Source: an uncultured Bartonella sp. (GTDB lineage Bacteria; Pseudomonadota; Alphaproteobacteria; Rhizobiales; Rhizobiaceae). Taken from it: a DNA stretch of 64,000 bases. Below the pieces are notes generated by a model, which saw only the letters and a program-made list of their open reading frames with translations, was not told the DNA's origin and made no database searches. Shown here one piece after another: positions 7,976 through 17,417 of the stretch (positions are counted from its first letter, which is position 1; every line of letters begins with the position of its first letter). The stretch covers positions 1 through 64,000 of the forward strand of contig CAMLON010000003.1 of NCBI GenBank assembly GCA_946481695.1, given 5' to 3'. Position numbers and translations under genes: made by a program.

Positions 7976-8851
7976 ATGCCTGAGCTTCCTGAAGTTGAAA
8001 CTGTAAAACGTGGTCTCGAACCAAGCTTCACCCATGCGAAGATAATAAGCGTCAAGCAGAACAGGCCGGATTTGCGTTTTCCATTTCCGGAAAATTTTCA
8101 GTCCCGTCTTACCGGTCATGAAATTATTGGCCTCGGACGGCGGGCAAAATATCTGCTTATCCATCTTGATAATGATGAAACCATTATAAGCCATTTGGGC
8201 ATGTCCGGTTCGTGGCGAATTGAAAACACGACACTTGGTTCCTATTATCATGAAACAAACAAGCTTGCGGCACATGACCATTTTGAAATGGATATCAGAA
8301 CGCCGAACGGTGAGTTTTTACATGCCGTCTATAATGACCCGCGCCGTTTCGGCTTTATGCTTTTGACAAAAACCACAGAGCTGGAACACCATAAATTATT
8401 GGCTCATCTGGGGCCGGAACCAACCGGAAACGGTCTTTCAGGTGCCTATCTCAACGAGGTTTTGCATAACAAGAAAGCTCCTCTTAAAGCCGCACTTCTC
8501 AATCAGTCCATTATTGCCGGTCTTGGAAATATTTATGTTTGCGAGGCTTTATGGCGAAGTCATCTTTCTCCAAAACGAAAATCATCGACACTAGGGGCAA
8601 AATCTGCGGCAGCGCAAAAAAAATCGGAAATTCTTGCACAGAATATCCGCGATGTTATCAACGAAGCAATCGAAGCGGGTGGCTCTTCCCTACGTGATTA
8701 CGTTCATGCAGATGGTTCGCTCGGCTATTTCCAACACCGGTTTTCTGTTTATGACCGTGAAGGGGAACCATGCCCCCAATGCGGAAAGGCGATAAAACGA
8801 ATTGTCCAATCCGGTCGTTCGAGTTTTTATTGCACGCATTGTCAAAGGTAA
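7976..8851 (+). CDS. mutM: Formamidopyrimidine-DNA glycosylase MutM (Fpg)
   Basis: Base-excision repair enzyme that removes 8-oxoguanine and formamidopyrimidines and cuts the AP site. The start is fixed by the invariant N-terminus MPELPEVETVKRGL, where Pro2 is the catalytic nucleophile and Glu3 the acid. Lys near residue 60 lies in GRRAKYLLIHLD. The C-terminal zinc finger is complete: CPQCGK then FYCTHC, ending at residue 291. Full family length. It is preceded by a 560-bp AT-rich gap and is probably transcribed alone. Confidence 0.97.
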   Translation: MPELPEVETVKRGLEPSFTHAKIISVKQNRPDLRFPFPENFQSRLTGHEIIGLGRRAKYLLIHLDNDETIISHLGMSGSWRIENTTLGSYYHETNKLAAHDHFEMDIRTPNGEFLHAVYNDPRRFGFMLLTKTTELEHHKLLAHLGPEPTGNGLSGAYLNEVLHNKKAPLKAALLNQSIIAGLGNIYVCEALWRSHLSPKRKSSTLGAKSAAAQKKSEILAQNIRDVINEAIEAGGSSLRDYVHADGSLGYFQHRFSVYDREGEPCPQCGKAIKRIVQSGRSSFYCTHCQR

Positions 8852-9016
8852 TATCGGGGAAGAGACGTGAGAAATTTACAGTAATGCAAAAACCGGAAAC
8901 TCTGTACCGGATATGATGTAACAACTGCTAACAAGTCAAAAATGATGCGAACGGCTTGCAAAACAGCTTAAGAGGCTTAAAGTTGTTTTTCAATTTACTA
9001 ACTGCAGGTGCACTCC

Positions 9017-10399
9017 ATGCTTGACAAAGTTTTATCCCGTCTTGATGCAAATCTCGATAATAGTCTGCAACATGTCTTTGAACTGTTGCGCATCCCCTCC
9101 ATTTCGACCGACCCGAAATATAAGGATGATTGTCGCAAAGCTGCCGATTGGCTGGTCGATGATTTGAAAACGATCGGTTTTGAAGCCTCGCGCCGCGATA
9201 CCACCGGCAATCCCATGGTTGTTGCCCATCATCCGGGACCGACAAAAGAAGCACCCCATGTTTTGTTTTATGGCCATTATGATGTGCAGCCGGTTGACCC
9301 CCTCAACCTTTGGGAAGATGATCCTTTCGATCCAAAAATAAAACAGTTAAACGGTGAAAAAGTCATTGCCGCGCGCGGTGCCGGTGACGATAAGGGACAG
9401 CTTATGACCTTTGTCGAAGCATGCCGCGCTTATAAAAAGGAAACCGGCAATCTTCCGGTTGCCGTTACTATCCTGTTCGAGGGGGAAGAGGAATCCGGCT
9501 CTCCTTCGCTACAACCATTTTTGCATGCCCACAAAGACGAATTGAAGGCCGATTACGCACTTGTCTGCGACACAACGATGTGGGACGCTAATACGCCTTC
9601 TATTTCTATAGCGCTGAGAGGCATGGTCGGTGAGGAAATCATCATCAAAGGTGCCGATCGCGATCTGCATTCCGGCCACTTTGGCGGTGCTGCGGCAAAT
9701 CCCATTCAAATTCTCGCAAAAATTATTGCCGGCCTGCACGATGAAAATGGCCATGTAACCCTTAAAGGATTCTATGACGGGGTCCAAGAAACACCGGAAG
9801 CTGTTTTGAAATCGTGGAACGCACTTAATCGTGGTCCTAAAGAATTTCTCGGGCCCGTAGGCTTGTCGATTCCGGCAGGTGAAAAGGGACGCACCGTACT
9901 TGAAATGACATGGGCAAGACCGACCGCCGAGGTCAATGGCATTAGCGGCGGTTACGAGGGAGAAGGCTTCAAAACCGTTATTGCCGCCAAAGCCAGTGCA
10001 AAAATTTCCTTCAGACTTGTTCACAAACAAGATCCGGAAAAAATCAGAAAATCATTCCGTGATTATGTTCGCTCACAAATTCCGGCCGACTGCTCGGTTG
10101 AATTTAAAGATCATGGTGCCTCTCCGGCAATCAACCTTGCCTATGATTCGGCTCTTGTCCAGCTTGCCAAGAAAGCTTTAACAGAAGAATGGAACAAACC
10201 GGCTATTCTTGCAGCCATGGGCGGCTCTATTCCGATTGTCGGTGATTTCCAATCTTTCCTCGGTATGGAATCATTGCTTGTCGGTTTCGGGCTCGACGAC
10301 GATCGCATCCATTCTCCAAATGAAAAATACAATCTCAAATCATTCCATAAAGGCCAACGCTCCTGGGCAAGAATTCTAGCTGCTTTGGGAAACAAATAG
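9017..10399 (+). CDS. M20 family dipeptidase (ArgE/DapE/Acy1-type)
   Basis: Di-zinc metallopeptidase or amidohydrolase of about 460 residues. Metal-ligand motifs are visible: HVLFYGHYDVQP (His and Asp), ARGAGDDKGQ (bridging Asp), LFEGEEESGSPS (catalytic Glu-Glu), and CDTTMWD; a late His is in RIHSPNEKYNL. The dimerisation domain carries the DLHSGHFGG signature of the dipeptidase subgroup that includes carnosinase-like and beta-Ala-Xaa enzymes. I prefer the ATG at 9017, nine bases after GCAGG, over an in-frame GTG at 9008. Substrate is not predictable. RNase D-like gene follows after 10 bases, so the two are likely cotranscribed. Confidence 0.9.
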   Translation: MLDKVLSRLDANLDNSLQHVFELLRIPSISTDPKYKDDCRKAADWLVDDLKTIGFEASRRDTTGNPMVVAHHPGPTKEAPHVLFYGHYDVQPVDPLNLWEDDPFDPKIKQLNGEKVIAARGAGDDKGQLMTFVEACRAYKKETGNLPVAVTILFEGEEESGSPSLQPFLHAHKDELKADYALVCDTTMWDANTPSISIALRGMVGEEIIIKGADRDLHSGHFGGAAANPIQILAKIIAGLHDENGHVTLKGFYDGVQETPEAVLKSWNALNRGPKEFLGPVGLSIPAGEKGRTVLEMTWARPTAEVNGISGGYEGEGFKTVIAAKASAKISFRLVHKQDPEKIRKSFRDYVRSQIPADCSVEFKDHGASPAINLAYDSALVQLAKKALTEEWNKPAILAAMGGSIPIVGDFQSFLGMESLLVGFGLDDDRIHSPNEKYNLKSFHKGQRSWARILAALGNK

Positions 10400-10409
10400 G
10401 ACAATAAGA

Positions 10410-11030
10410 ATGGCTAAAATACGCGTTCACAAAGGTGATTTGCCTGACTTGAAAAATTATAATGTCAAGGAAGTTGCCATTGACACTGAAACTCTGGGGC
10501 TTCAGCCCCATCGCGACCGGCTCTGCGTCGTCCAGATTTCACCCGGAGATGGCACTGCCGATGTTATCCAGATTGCCAAGGGGCAAAAGACGGCACCAAA
10601 TCTTGTAAAGATTCTGAAAGATCCCGACATCACCAAAATCTTCCATTTCGGCCGTTTCGACCTCGCCGTATTGGCTCTGACATTCGGTGTCATGGCAAGA
10701 CCGGTTTTCTGCACAAAAATTGCCTCGAAGCTCACCCGCACATATACCGACCGGCATGGTTTGAAGGATCTTGTCGCCGAACTTCTTGAAATCAATATTT
10801 CCAAACAACAGCAGTCGTCCGACTGGGGTGCTGATGAACTGTCTCCCGCACAAGTCGAATATGCAGCAACCGATGTTCTTTATCTTCACCGGTTGAAAGC
10901 GATTCTTGCAGCCAGGCTCATCAGAGATGGCCGCGAGAGTGTGGCGAAATCGTGTTTCGAATTCCTGCCGTCAAGGTCGGAACTTGATCTTATTGGCTTT
11001 CCCGAAGTCGATATTTTCGCCCATAGTTGA
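10410..11030 (+). CDS. RNase D-like 3'-5' exonuclease (DEDDy, catalytic domain only)
   Basis: DnaQ-fold 3'-5' exonuclease, 206 residues, equal to the catalytic domain of RNase D without the two HRDC domains (full RNase D is near 375). Asp25 and Glu27 are in AIDTETLGL; the second Asp is in HFGRFDLAVL; the DEDDy Tyr and Asp are in VEYAATDVLYLHRL. Such short forms are normal in alphaproteobacteria and are usually called ribonuclease D or 3'-5' exonuclease; the RNA substrate is not known here. Preceded by AGGACAATAAG and followed by a classic terminator. Confidence 0.9.
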   Translation: MAKIRVHKGDLPDLKNYNVKEVAIDTETLGLQPHRDRLCVVQISPGDGTADVIQIAKGQKTAPNLVKILKDPDITKIFHFGRFDLAVLALTFGVMARPVFCTKIASKLTRTYTDRHGLKDLVAELLEINISKQQQSSDWGADELSPAQVEYAATDVLYLHRLKAILAARLIRDGRESVAKSCFEFLPSRSELDLIGFPEVDIFAHS

Positions 11031-11055
11031 TTCGCAAAACACATTTTTAAATGAC

Positions 11056-11083
11056 AAAACGCCGGTTTTCCGGCGTTTTTTTA
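11056..11083 (+). terminator. Intrinsic terminator
   Basis: AACGCCGG, loop TTTT, CCGGCGTT, then seven T. Ends the M20 peptidase/RNase D-like unit. Confidence 0.9.
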
Positions 11084-11149
11084 TACTTTGTTTACCATAT
11101 TGAAGAGCTTCTTGCCTAAATCGCTCAAAAAAAGGCTCATTCCACTTGC

Positions 11150-11191
11150 TGTGGCATTTTTGCTACAGACTTTATAGTCGCACAAACTATA
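11150..11191 (+). promoter_or_regulatory. Promoter element shared by both outer membrane protein genes (copy 1)
   Basis: TGTGGCATTTTTGCTACAG at 11150-11168 is followed 15 bases later by AAACTATAG. Nearly the same arrangement precedes the second gene at 12379-12421, at the same distance (about 40 bases) from its ATG. CTATAG fits an alphaproteobacterial -10; the GCTACAG block may be the -35 region or a regulator site. Confidence 0.55.
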
Positions 11192-11230
11192 GTGGCCTCA
11201 ATCGCAATACATTTCGCGTGGAGTTAACAA

Positions 11231-11974
11231 ATGAAAATAAAATATCTCGTTGCTGCTTCGGCTTTGGCTTTGACCGCTGCTTCCAGCGCACAAGCTGCTG
11301 ACGTTGTCATGAATCAGGAACCGGCTCCGGTTGTTGCCGCTCCTGCTTTCTCCTGGACCGGCTTCTATGCTGGTGGTCAAATCGGTGGTTCATGGTCTGA
11401 TACAGACCAGAAGATCAAAGGCCGCAGCGATGCAAAAGACTTTGCCGGCTTCGGTAAATCCTTTTCACCGGATCCATCAGGTTTCATCGGCGGTCTTTAT
11501 GCCGGTTACAACTATGATCTTGGCAACAACATCGTTCTCGGTGCCGACACAGACTGGATCTGGGGTGACATGGACGAAAGCGATAGCAAGTCCTACCTCA
11601 AAGGCACAGAAGACGAATTCAAAGTTAGCGGCAAGATCAAAGAGAAATGGGCTGGATCAACCCGTGCTCGCATCGGTTACTCGATGGATCGCTGGATGCC
11701 TTATTTTGCTGGTGGTGTTGCTTATGCCAAGATCGATTCCGATGCCAAGTTCTCGGATGCTGATGGCGTTTACAGCAAGGCCAGTGGCAATAAGACTTTG
11801 ACCGGTTACACATTGGGTGCCGGCGTTGATTATGCCATGACCGACCACATCATCCTTCGTGCTGAATATCGTTACACCGATTTTGGCGACAAGGACTTTG
11901 GCAACAAAGACTTCAAATATAACGTAGATTACAAGACCAACGACGTACGCGTTGGTGTTGCTTACAAGTTCTAA
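11231..11974 (+). CDS. Omp31/hemin-binding-type outer membrane beta-barrel protein (copy 1)
   Basis: Outer membrane protein of 247 residues with a signal peptide (about residues 1-22, cleavage after SAQA). The mature part follows the Omp25/Omp31 family: FSWTGFYAGGQIGGSW, then FIGGLYAGYNYDLGNNIVLG, STRARIGYSMDRWMPYFAGG and the last strand VRVGVAYKF ending in Phe, as needed for barrel assembly. In Bartonella this family includes hemin-binding proteins, in Brucella Omp31; haem binding here is inference from family. GTGGAG precedes the ATG. Own promoter and terminator; a close paralogue follows at 12460. Confidence 0.9.
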   Translation: MKIKYLVAASALALTAASSAQAADVVMNQEPAPVVAAPAFSWTGFYAGGQIGGSWSDTDQKIKGRSDAKDFAGFGKSFSPDPSGFIGGLYAGYNYDLGNNIVLGADTDWIWGDMDESDSKSYLKGTEDEFKVSGKIKEKWAGSTRARIGYSMDRWMPYFAGGVAYAKIDSDAKFSDADGVYSKASGNKTLTGYTLGAGVDYAMTDHIILRAEYRYTDFGDKDFGNKDFKYNVDYKTNDVRVGVAYKF

Positions 11975-11997
11975 TTCTTTTCAAAGAATTGAAAAAG

Positions 11998-12028
11998 AAG
12001 CCCTACAGGAAACTGCGGGGCTTTTTTT
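11998..12028 (+). terminator. Intrinsic terminator of outer membrane protein gene copy 1
   Basis: AAGCCC pairs with GGGCTT, with an inner CAG-GAAA-CTG hairpin, followed by seven T. Confidence 0.8.
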
Positions 12029-12177
12029 ATTATCTTGTTCAACCTTTTTATCTCTTGTTTTGACTATTAATAGAACCGGAAGACCTGCATTCAATGGAAA
12101 GTTCGTCACAAAACCGGATAAAATGCAGGGCTATTCCATAAAAATGGAACATGGGAAACGACTCTGGTCTCTTCTCT

Positions 12178-12206
12178 TTGACACAAAAATCGATTTGGCA
12201 TATAAG
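12178..12206 (+). promoter_or_regulatory. Near-consensus sigma70 promoter upstream of copy 2
   Basis: TTGACA at 12178-12183, 17-base spacer, TATAAG at 12201-12206. A transcript would start near 12213, about 247 bases before the copy-2 ATG, and no clear terminator lies between. It may give copy 2 a long leader, or make an unrecognised RNA. The rest of 12029-12378 shows nothing else definite. Confidence 0.5.
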
Positions 12207-12378
12207 TCGCCGTCTTGAAAAATTAACGGAAAATTTGCGAATCGACGTCGTAAAGCCCGGTTTTGATTCTGGTCAAAAAGCGTTTTCGACACTTTTTTAA
12301 AGAAACGACCTGCATTTTTTCTATATTTTTCAACCCTCCTCGCATTTTATTGAGGTTTTTGTTTCAGTTTTTGCGAGG

Positions 12379-12421
12379 TGTGTCTTTCGTGCTACAGCAA
12401 TTCTTATCCGGATAAACTATA
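12379..12421 (+). promoter_or_regulatory. Promoter element shared by both outer membrane protein genes (copy 2)
   Basis: TGTGTCTTTCGTGCTACAG at 12379-12397, then 16 bases, then AAACTATA at 12414-12421. It matches the 11150-11191 element at most positions while the flanks differ. Confidence 0.55.
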
Positions 12422-12459
12422 TAAGTTCAGACGGCATTTTATTGCATTGGAGAATAAAA

Positions 12460-13200
12460 ATGAAAATTAGATATCTTATTGCTGCTTCCGCAGCTGCTCT
12501 CACAGCAGCTTCTGCAGCTCAAGCTGCTGACGTTGTAGCAAATCAGGAGCCAGCTCCTGTTGTTGCAGCTCCTGCTTTCTCTTGGACCGGCTTCTATGCT
12601 GGTGCCCAGATCGGCGGTTCCTGGTCTGATACAGACCTTAAGGGCAAATACCACGGTGCAAATGGCGACTGGAGCCGTAGACAAGGCTTCTCTCCTGATC
12701 CGTCAGGCTTCATCGGTGGCATTTATGCCGGTTATAACTATGACCTCGGCAACAACATTGTTATCGGTGCTGATACCGACTGGGTATGGGGCGACATGGA
12801 CGAGAGCGACAAGCGTTCTTACAACGATAACGCTTTCAGCCTCAACGGTAAGCTGAAGGAACAGTGGGCCGGTTCAACACGTGCTCGCGTTGGTTATGCA
12901 GTTGACCGCTGGATGCCTTACATCGCCGGTGGTGTTGCTTACGCCAAGGTTGATTCACACTTCCGCATGAAAGATGCTAGCGGCAATACAATTCCCGGTT
13001 ATTCAGCTAGCGATAGCGATACACTCGTCGGTTGGACAATCGGCGCTGGTTTCGACTATGCTATGACAGACCACATCATCCTTCGTGCTGAATATCGTTA
13101 CACCGACTTCGGTGACGAAGACTACAGCAAGAACAACATCAAGTACAATGTTGACTACAAGACCAACGATTTCCGCGTTGGTGTTGCTTACAAGTTCTAA
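12460..13200 (+). CDS. Omp31/hemin-binding-type outer membrane beta-barrel protein (copy 2)
   Basis: Paralogue of the preceding gene, 246 residues, the same signal peptide type (cleavage after AAQA) and barrel landmarks: FSWTGFYAGAQIGGSW, FIGGIYAGYNYDLGNNIVIG, DYAMTDHIILRAEYRYTDFGD and terminal FRVGVAYKF. The two proteins differ mainly in two surface-loop stretches, after residue about 55 and near 165-185, as expected for exposed loops. The ATG at 12460 follows TTGGAGAATAAAA; an upstream in-frame TTG would add six unlikely residues. It has its own promoter element and terminator, so both copies are likely expressed separately. Confidence 0.9.
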   Translation: MKIRYLIAASAAALTAASAAQAADVVANQEPAPVVAAPAFSWTGFYAGAQIGGSWSDTDLKGKYHGANGDWSRRQGFSPDPSGFIGGIYAGYNYDLGNNIVIGADTDWVWGDMDESDKRSYNDNAFSLNGKLKEQWAGSTRARVGYAVDRWMPYIAGGVAYAKVDSHFRMKDASGNTIPGYSASDSDTLVGWTIGAGFDYAMTDHIILRAEYRYTDFGDEDYSKNNIKYNVDYKTNDFRVGVAYKF

Positions 13201-13221
13201 TTTAAACGAACTTTGTTTTGG

Positions 13222-13255
13222 AAAGGCTCCGTATTTTACGGGGCCTTTTCTTTTT
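13222..13255 (+). terminator. Intrinsic terminator of outer membrane protein gene copy 2
   Basis: AAAGGC and CCGT pair with ACGG and GCCTTT with one internal mismatch, loop ATTTT, then TTCTTTTT. Confidence 0.8.
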
Positions 13256-13285
13256 GTCGATTTTTCAGTTTTCTTTCTGTTTCAT

Positions 13286-13311
13286 CTCATGATAAAGCCA
13301 TGCATCATGAG
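13286..13311. repeat. Perfect 8-bp inverted repeat
   Basis: CTCATGAT and ATCATGAG flank a 10-base spacer, upstream of the ileS leader. Possible operator or hairpin; no further evidence. Confidence 0.35.
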
Positions 13312-13350
13312 TGCACATTTTTCTGAACTGTTGACGTTACGAATTATTAG

Positions 13351-13398
13351 CCCGATCTTCACTCTTGCCTGATAAATGCAAAGGTTCGAAAGATCGGG
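13351..13398 (+). promoter_or_regulatory. Structured leader upstream of ileS
   Basis: CCCGATCTT at 13351-13359 pairs exactly with AAGATCGGG at 13390-13398, closing a 30-base loop that can form a small inner TTGC/GCAA stem. The helix ends about 50 bases before the ileS start and has no T tract. Alphaproteobacteria do not generally use T-box control, and no T-box motif is seen. Confidence 0.4.
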
Positions 13399-13445
13399 AG
13401 AGATAATCATTTCGATTAAATGACGTTCGACAGGAATTTTTAAAC

Positions 13446-16361
13446 ATGTCAAATAAAGACCAAGCCATGGATTATTCAAAAACCCTTTACCTGCCCAAAA
13501 CCGACTTTCCGATGCGTGCCGGATTACCAAAAAAAGAGCCGGAAATTGTCAAACGTTGGGAAGAGATGGATCTCTACAGCGCACTGCGCAAACAGGCTGT
13601 CGACCGGCCGTTATACGTTTTGCATGATGGCCCTCCTTACGCCAACGGAGATATCCATATCGGGCATGCTTTGAATAAAATTTTAAAGGATACAATCGTC
13701 CGTTCTTTCCAGATGCGGGGCTATAATGCCAATTATGTACCCGGCTGGGATTGCCATGGGCTGCCTATCGAATGGAAGATCGAAGAAAAATATCGTGCAA
13801 AAGGCAAGAATAAAGACGATATTCCGATTAACGAATTCCGTCAGGAATGTCGGGAATTTGCCAAACATTGGGTTAAAACCCAATCGGATGAATTCAAACG
13901 TCTCGGCATTATCGGAGATTTCAAGAATCCCTACACAACGATGGCTTTCCATTCGGAGGCACGGATTGCCGGCGAATTGATGAAATTTGCCATGTCCGAC
14001 CAGCTTTATCGGGGCTCCAAGCCCGTTATGTGGTCGGTTGTCGAAAGAACCGCTTTGGCCGAAGCGGAGGTCGAATATCACGATGTTGAATCCGACACAA
14101 TCTGGGTCAAATTTCCGGTTCTGAAAGCCAAGGCCGATGATTTGTCGGGAGCCTTTGTCGTCATCTGGACAACGACTCCTTGGACAATTCCCGGCAACCG
14201 TGCTGTTGCTTATTCTTCCCGCATTCCTTACGGGCTTTATCAGGTTGTGGACGCTGAAAATGATTATGGCCCGAAGCCCGGTGAAAAACTTATATTTGCT
14301 GATACACTGGCCGAAGAAAGTGCCAAAAAAGCAAAACTGACTTTCAGAAAACTTCGCTCTTTGAACCCTTCAGAGCTTGAGACGATGCTGCTTTCCCATC
14401 CGCTCAAAGGTTTTGCCAATGATTATGCCTTTAAAATTCCCCTGCTTGATGGCGACCATGTCACGGCGGATTCCGGTACCGGTTTTGTCCATACAGCTCC
14501 CAGCCATGGGCGCGAAGACTTTGAAGTATGGGTTGCCAATAAAGGGAAAATCGAAAGTCTCGGCATCGATTCATCAATTCCGTTTCCGGTTGATGATGCG
14601 GGATATTATACAAAAGATGCTCCCGGTTTTGGCCCCAATCGCGAAGGCGGCGCTTCGCGTGTTATTGATGACAACGGTAAATATGGCGATGCCAATAAAA
14701 CCGTTATCGCCCTCTTGATTGAAAAAGACATGCTCTTTGCCCGCGGGCGTATCAAGCACTCTTATCCGCATAGCTGGCGTTCCAAGAAGCCTGTTATCTT
14801 CCGGAACACACCACAATGGTTTGTCTATATGGACAAAAAACTTGCTGACGGCACTACATTGCGCGAACGTGCCCTCAAAGCGGTCCAAGATACACGTTTT
14901 GTGCCACCGGCAGGACAAAACCGTATCGGCGCCATGATGGAAGATCGTCCCGATTGGGTATTATCCCGTCAACGTGCATGGGGCGTTCCCATTGCAATTT
15001 TCGTCAAAGAAAACGGAGAAATTCTCAAAGACGAGGCTGTCAACAAGCGCATTGTCGATGCTTTTGAAAAAGAAGGTGCCGATGCCTGGTTCAAGGAAGG
15101 CGCGAGAGAACGTTTTCTGGGTGAACATGCAAAAGAAGATTGGCAACCGGTTCATGACATTCTTGATGTCTGGTTCGATTCGGGCTGCACACATGTCTTT
15201 ACCCTTGAGGATCGGCCTGATTTGAAATGGCCGGCCGATCTTTATCTTGAAGGATCCGACCAACATCGTGGATGGTTTCATTCATCCATGTTGGAAAGCT
15301 GCGGTACCCGCGGAAGAGCACCTTATAATGCTATATTGACGCACGGTTTCACACTCGACGAGCAAGGCAAAAAAATGTCGAAATCGTTGGGAAATACTGT
15401 GGCTCCGCAAGACGTTATCAATACTTCCGGCGCCGATATTTTGCGCCTTTGGGTCATGACAACCGATTATTGGGAAGATCAGCGTCTGGGAAGAAATATC
15501 ATCCAGACCAATGTCGATTCCTATCGGAAACTCCGCAATGTCATCCGCTGGATGCTTGGTACTCTCGCCTATGATGAAGGTGAAAACATTGCCTATCAAG
15601 ATATGCCTGATCTTGAAAAGTTCATGTTGCATCGCCTTTATGAACTGGACGGGCTTGTCAACGAGGCTTATGACGGGTTCGATTTCAAACGCATCACCCG
15701 TGCGTTGCTTGATTTTTCAATCGTCGACCTTTCTGCTTTCTATTTTGATATTCGCAAAGACTCACTTTATTGCGATGCGCCCTCTTCGATAAAGCGCAAA
15801 TCCGCGATCCATGTTGTGCGTGAGATATTCGAACGCATGGTCACATGGCTTGCCCCGATGCTTCCATTCACAATGGAAGAAGCCTGGCTGGAACGGCATC
15901 CGGAAAGCAAATCGGTCCACTTCGAGCAGTTCCGTAAAACGCCGGATAGCTGGTGTGATAACGAATTGAACGAGCGCTGGCGCAAAATTCGTCAGGTCCG
16001 TAAAGTCGTGACAGGTGCTCTTGAACTTGAAAGAGCTGAAAAACATATTGGTTCTTCGCTGGAAGCAGCCCCCGTCGTCTATATTTCCGACCTTGATTTG
16101 TTGAAAGCTGTCGAAGGTATGGATATGGCAGAAATATCGATCACAAGCGATATTGTCATTACCAATGCTGAAGCACCGAAAGATGCTTTCCGGCTTGATG
16201 ATGTCAAAGGCGTTGCTGTGGAATTTCATAAAGCAGACGGTAAGAAATGTGCCCGTTCATGGCGCTATACCCAGGATGTCGGGAGTGATCCCGAATATCC
16301 GGATGTATCGGCGCGTGACGCAGCAGCGTTGCATGAGCTTCATGCACTCGGAAAGATCTGA
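13446..16361 (+). CDS. ileS: Isoleucyl-tRNA synthetase
   Basis: Class I aminoacyl-tRNA synthetase, 971 residues, charging tRNA-Ile and editing mischarged valine. HIGH is at residues 71-74 ([11 protein letters not shown]) and KMSKS near 643-647 ([10 protein letters not shown]). The CP1 editing domain shows [13 protein letters not shown] and [19 protein letters not shown]. The C-terminal zinc finger known from E. coli is degenerate: the CxxCW and CxxC positions read CARSW and SARD. The ATG at 13446 follows AGGAATTTTTAAAC. It stands alone with a structured leader before and a hairpin behind. Confidence 0.97.
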   Translation: MSNKDQAMDYSKTLYLPKTDFPMRAGLPKKEPEIVKRWEEMDLYSALRKQAVDRPLYVLHDGPPYANGDIHIGHALNKILKDTIVRSFQMRGYNANYVPGWDCHGLPIEWKIEEKYRAKGKNKDDIPINEFRQECREFAKHWVKTQSDEFKRLGIIGDFKNPYTTMAFHSEARIAGELMKFAMSDQLYRGSKPVMWSVVERTALAEAEVEYHDVESDTIWVKFPVLKAKADDLSGAFVVIWTTTPWTIPGNRAVAYSSRIPYGLYQVVDAENDYGPKPGEKLIFADTLAEESAKKAKLTFRKLRSLNPSELETMLLSHPLKGFANDYAFKIPLLDGDHVTADSGTGFVHTAPSHGREDFEVWVANKGKIESLGIDSSIPFPVDDAGYYTKDAPGFGPNREGGASRVIDDNGKYGDANKTVIALLIEKDMLFARGRIKHSYPHSWRSKKPVIFRNTPQWFVYMDKKLADGTTLRERALKAVQDTRFVPPAGQNRIGAMMEDRPDWVLSRQRAWGVPIAIFVKENGEILKDEAVNKRIVDAFEKEGADAWFKEGARERFLGEHAKEDWQPVHDILDVWFDSGCTHVFTLEDRPDLKWPADLYLEGSDQHRGWFHSSMLESCGTRGRAPYNAILTHGFTLDEQGKKMSKSLGNTVAPQDVINTSGADILRLWVMTTDYWEDQRLGRNIIQTNVDSYRKLRNVIRWMLGTLAYDEGENIAYQDMPDLEKFMLHRLYELDGLVNEAYDGFDFKRITRALLDFSIVDLSAFYFDIRKDSLYCDAPSSIKRKSAIHVVREIFERMVTWLAPMLPFTMEEAWLERHPESKSVHFEQFRKTPDSWCDNELNERWRKIRQVRKVVTGALELERAEKHIGSSLEAAPVVYISDLDLLKAVEGMDMAEISITSDIVITNAEAPKDAFRLDDVKGVAVEFHKADGKKCARSWRYTQDVGSDPEYPDVSARDAAALHELHALGKI

Positions 16362-16372
16362 TAAATAAAGAG

Positions 16373-16400
16373 CACTGGCAGAGCTATTGCTTTGCCAGTG
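16373..16400. repeat. Hairpin after ileS
   Basis: CACTGGCA and TGCCAGTG form a perfect 8-bp stem with a 12-base loop, 12 bases past the ileS stop. No T tract follows, so it may stabilise the mRNA end or be a weak terminator. Confidence 0.5.
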
Positions 16401-16582
16401 TCCAGAAACTCATACGACTTCATCATTCTTCCTTATTGCCGGGGGGATTGCCGTCAAGGCTCATCTCATGCTAAGGGTTTGATCTATAAGTGCCAATTTG
16501 TGGCGCAAAAAGGTATCGTTATCTGCCTGAGGGCGGAGTAGTAAAAGCAATTTTTGGCGGCGGAGCCGGGAACGGATTAGCA

Positions 16583-17248
16583 GTGAAGAAACGCGAAGTA
16601 GCAATTATTGTAACGGGTATGGTCACGGCCGGTCTTATGCTGACAGGATGTGGCGTTTCCAGTCCGACCTATGGTACTGATAAATCAACCGGAAAACAGC
16701 TGGTTGATGATTTTTCCAATATTGCATCCATCAGATCGAATAATAACAGGAATCAGATTGACACCAAGCCGCGTCCGGAACTTGTTCGTCCTGCCCCCGG
16801 TACAAAGGGCGTTCTTCCGCAACCACAGACAAATGTTGCCCAGACCGGTACACCTGATTGGCCAGAATCACCCGAGCAGAAACGCCAAAGATTGCGTGAT
16901 GAAGCAACGGCCAACCAGAATAACCCGAATTATGTTTCACCCATTGTGCCCGATAGTGGCAAAGAAACAAAATCAACCGGTTCGAGTGACTGGCTCAACG
17001 GTATACACCGCAACGAGCAGGTTAATAATGACAAAGAACAGCGTGCGGAATTTTTGCGCCGTAAGAGAGAAACACAAGGTGGTTCGTCCACAACACGCAA
17101 ATATCTGAGTGAACCTCCGTTAAGCTATCGCCAGCCGGCAGCATCAGCGCCAATCGGCGATCAAGGTGAAGATGAAGCCAAAAAAGAACGCGAGAGAAAG
17201 AAAGCGTTGAAAGAATCATCCGGCAAGAAGAGCTGGTGGCCTTTCTAA
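16583..17248 (+). CDS. Putative lipoprotein of unknown function
   Basis: A 221-residue product from the GTG at 16583, beginning MKKREVAIIV and reaching the lipobox LTGC at about residue 20, which predicts lipid attachment and export. The frame is open back to a GTG at 16490, but that adds about 31 residues before the signal sequence. The mature part is low in hydrophobic residues, rich in Asn, Gln, Pro, Lys and Glu, and ends in a charged helix and SWWPF. No enzymatic motif is visible. I recognise it only as the kind of disordered alphaproteobacterial lipoprotein; function unknown. It stands alone, with a candidate terminator after it. Confidence 0.75.
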   Translation: MKKREVAIIVTGMVTAGLMLTGCGVSSPTYGTDKSTGKQLVDDFSNIASIRSNNNRNQIDTKPRPELVRPAPGTKGVLPQPQTNVAQTGTPDWPESPEQKRQRLRDEATANQNNPNYVSPIVPDSGKETKSTGSSDWLNGIHRNEQVNNDKEQRAEFLRRKRETQGGSSTTRKYLSEPPLSYRQPAASAPIGDQGEDEAKKERERKKALKESSGKKSWWPF

Positions 17249-17253
17249 TATTG

Positions 17254-17337
17254 AAAGCAACGTCTTATTGTTAGAATGTTTATCCCCTCTTCGACGCATT
17301 CCCGTCTTTCTTGATGGCGAGAGAGGTTGCTTTTTGT
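17254..17337 (+). terminator. Candidate branched terminator of the lipoprotein gene
   Basis: AAAGCAA (17254-17260) pairs with TTGCTTT (17327-17333), and inside it CCTCT (17286-17290) pairs with AGAGG (17322-17326); TTGTTTG follows. The long span makes this tentative. Confidence 0.4.
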
Positions 17338-17417
17338 TTGGTTAAAAGGAGTGAAGAACATTTGTTCGGCTCTATGAGCTGACGACAACTTCGTTCAAGT
17401 TTTTGTTTGATAACGTT

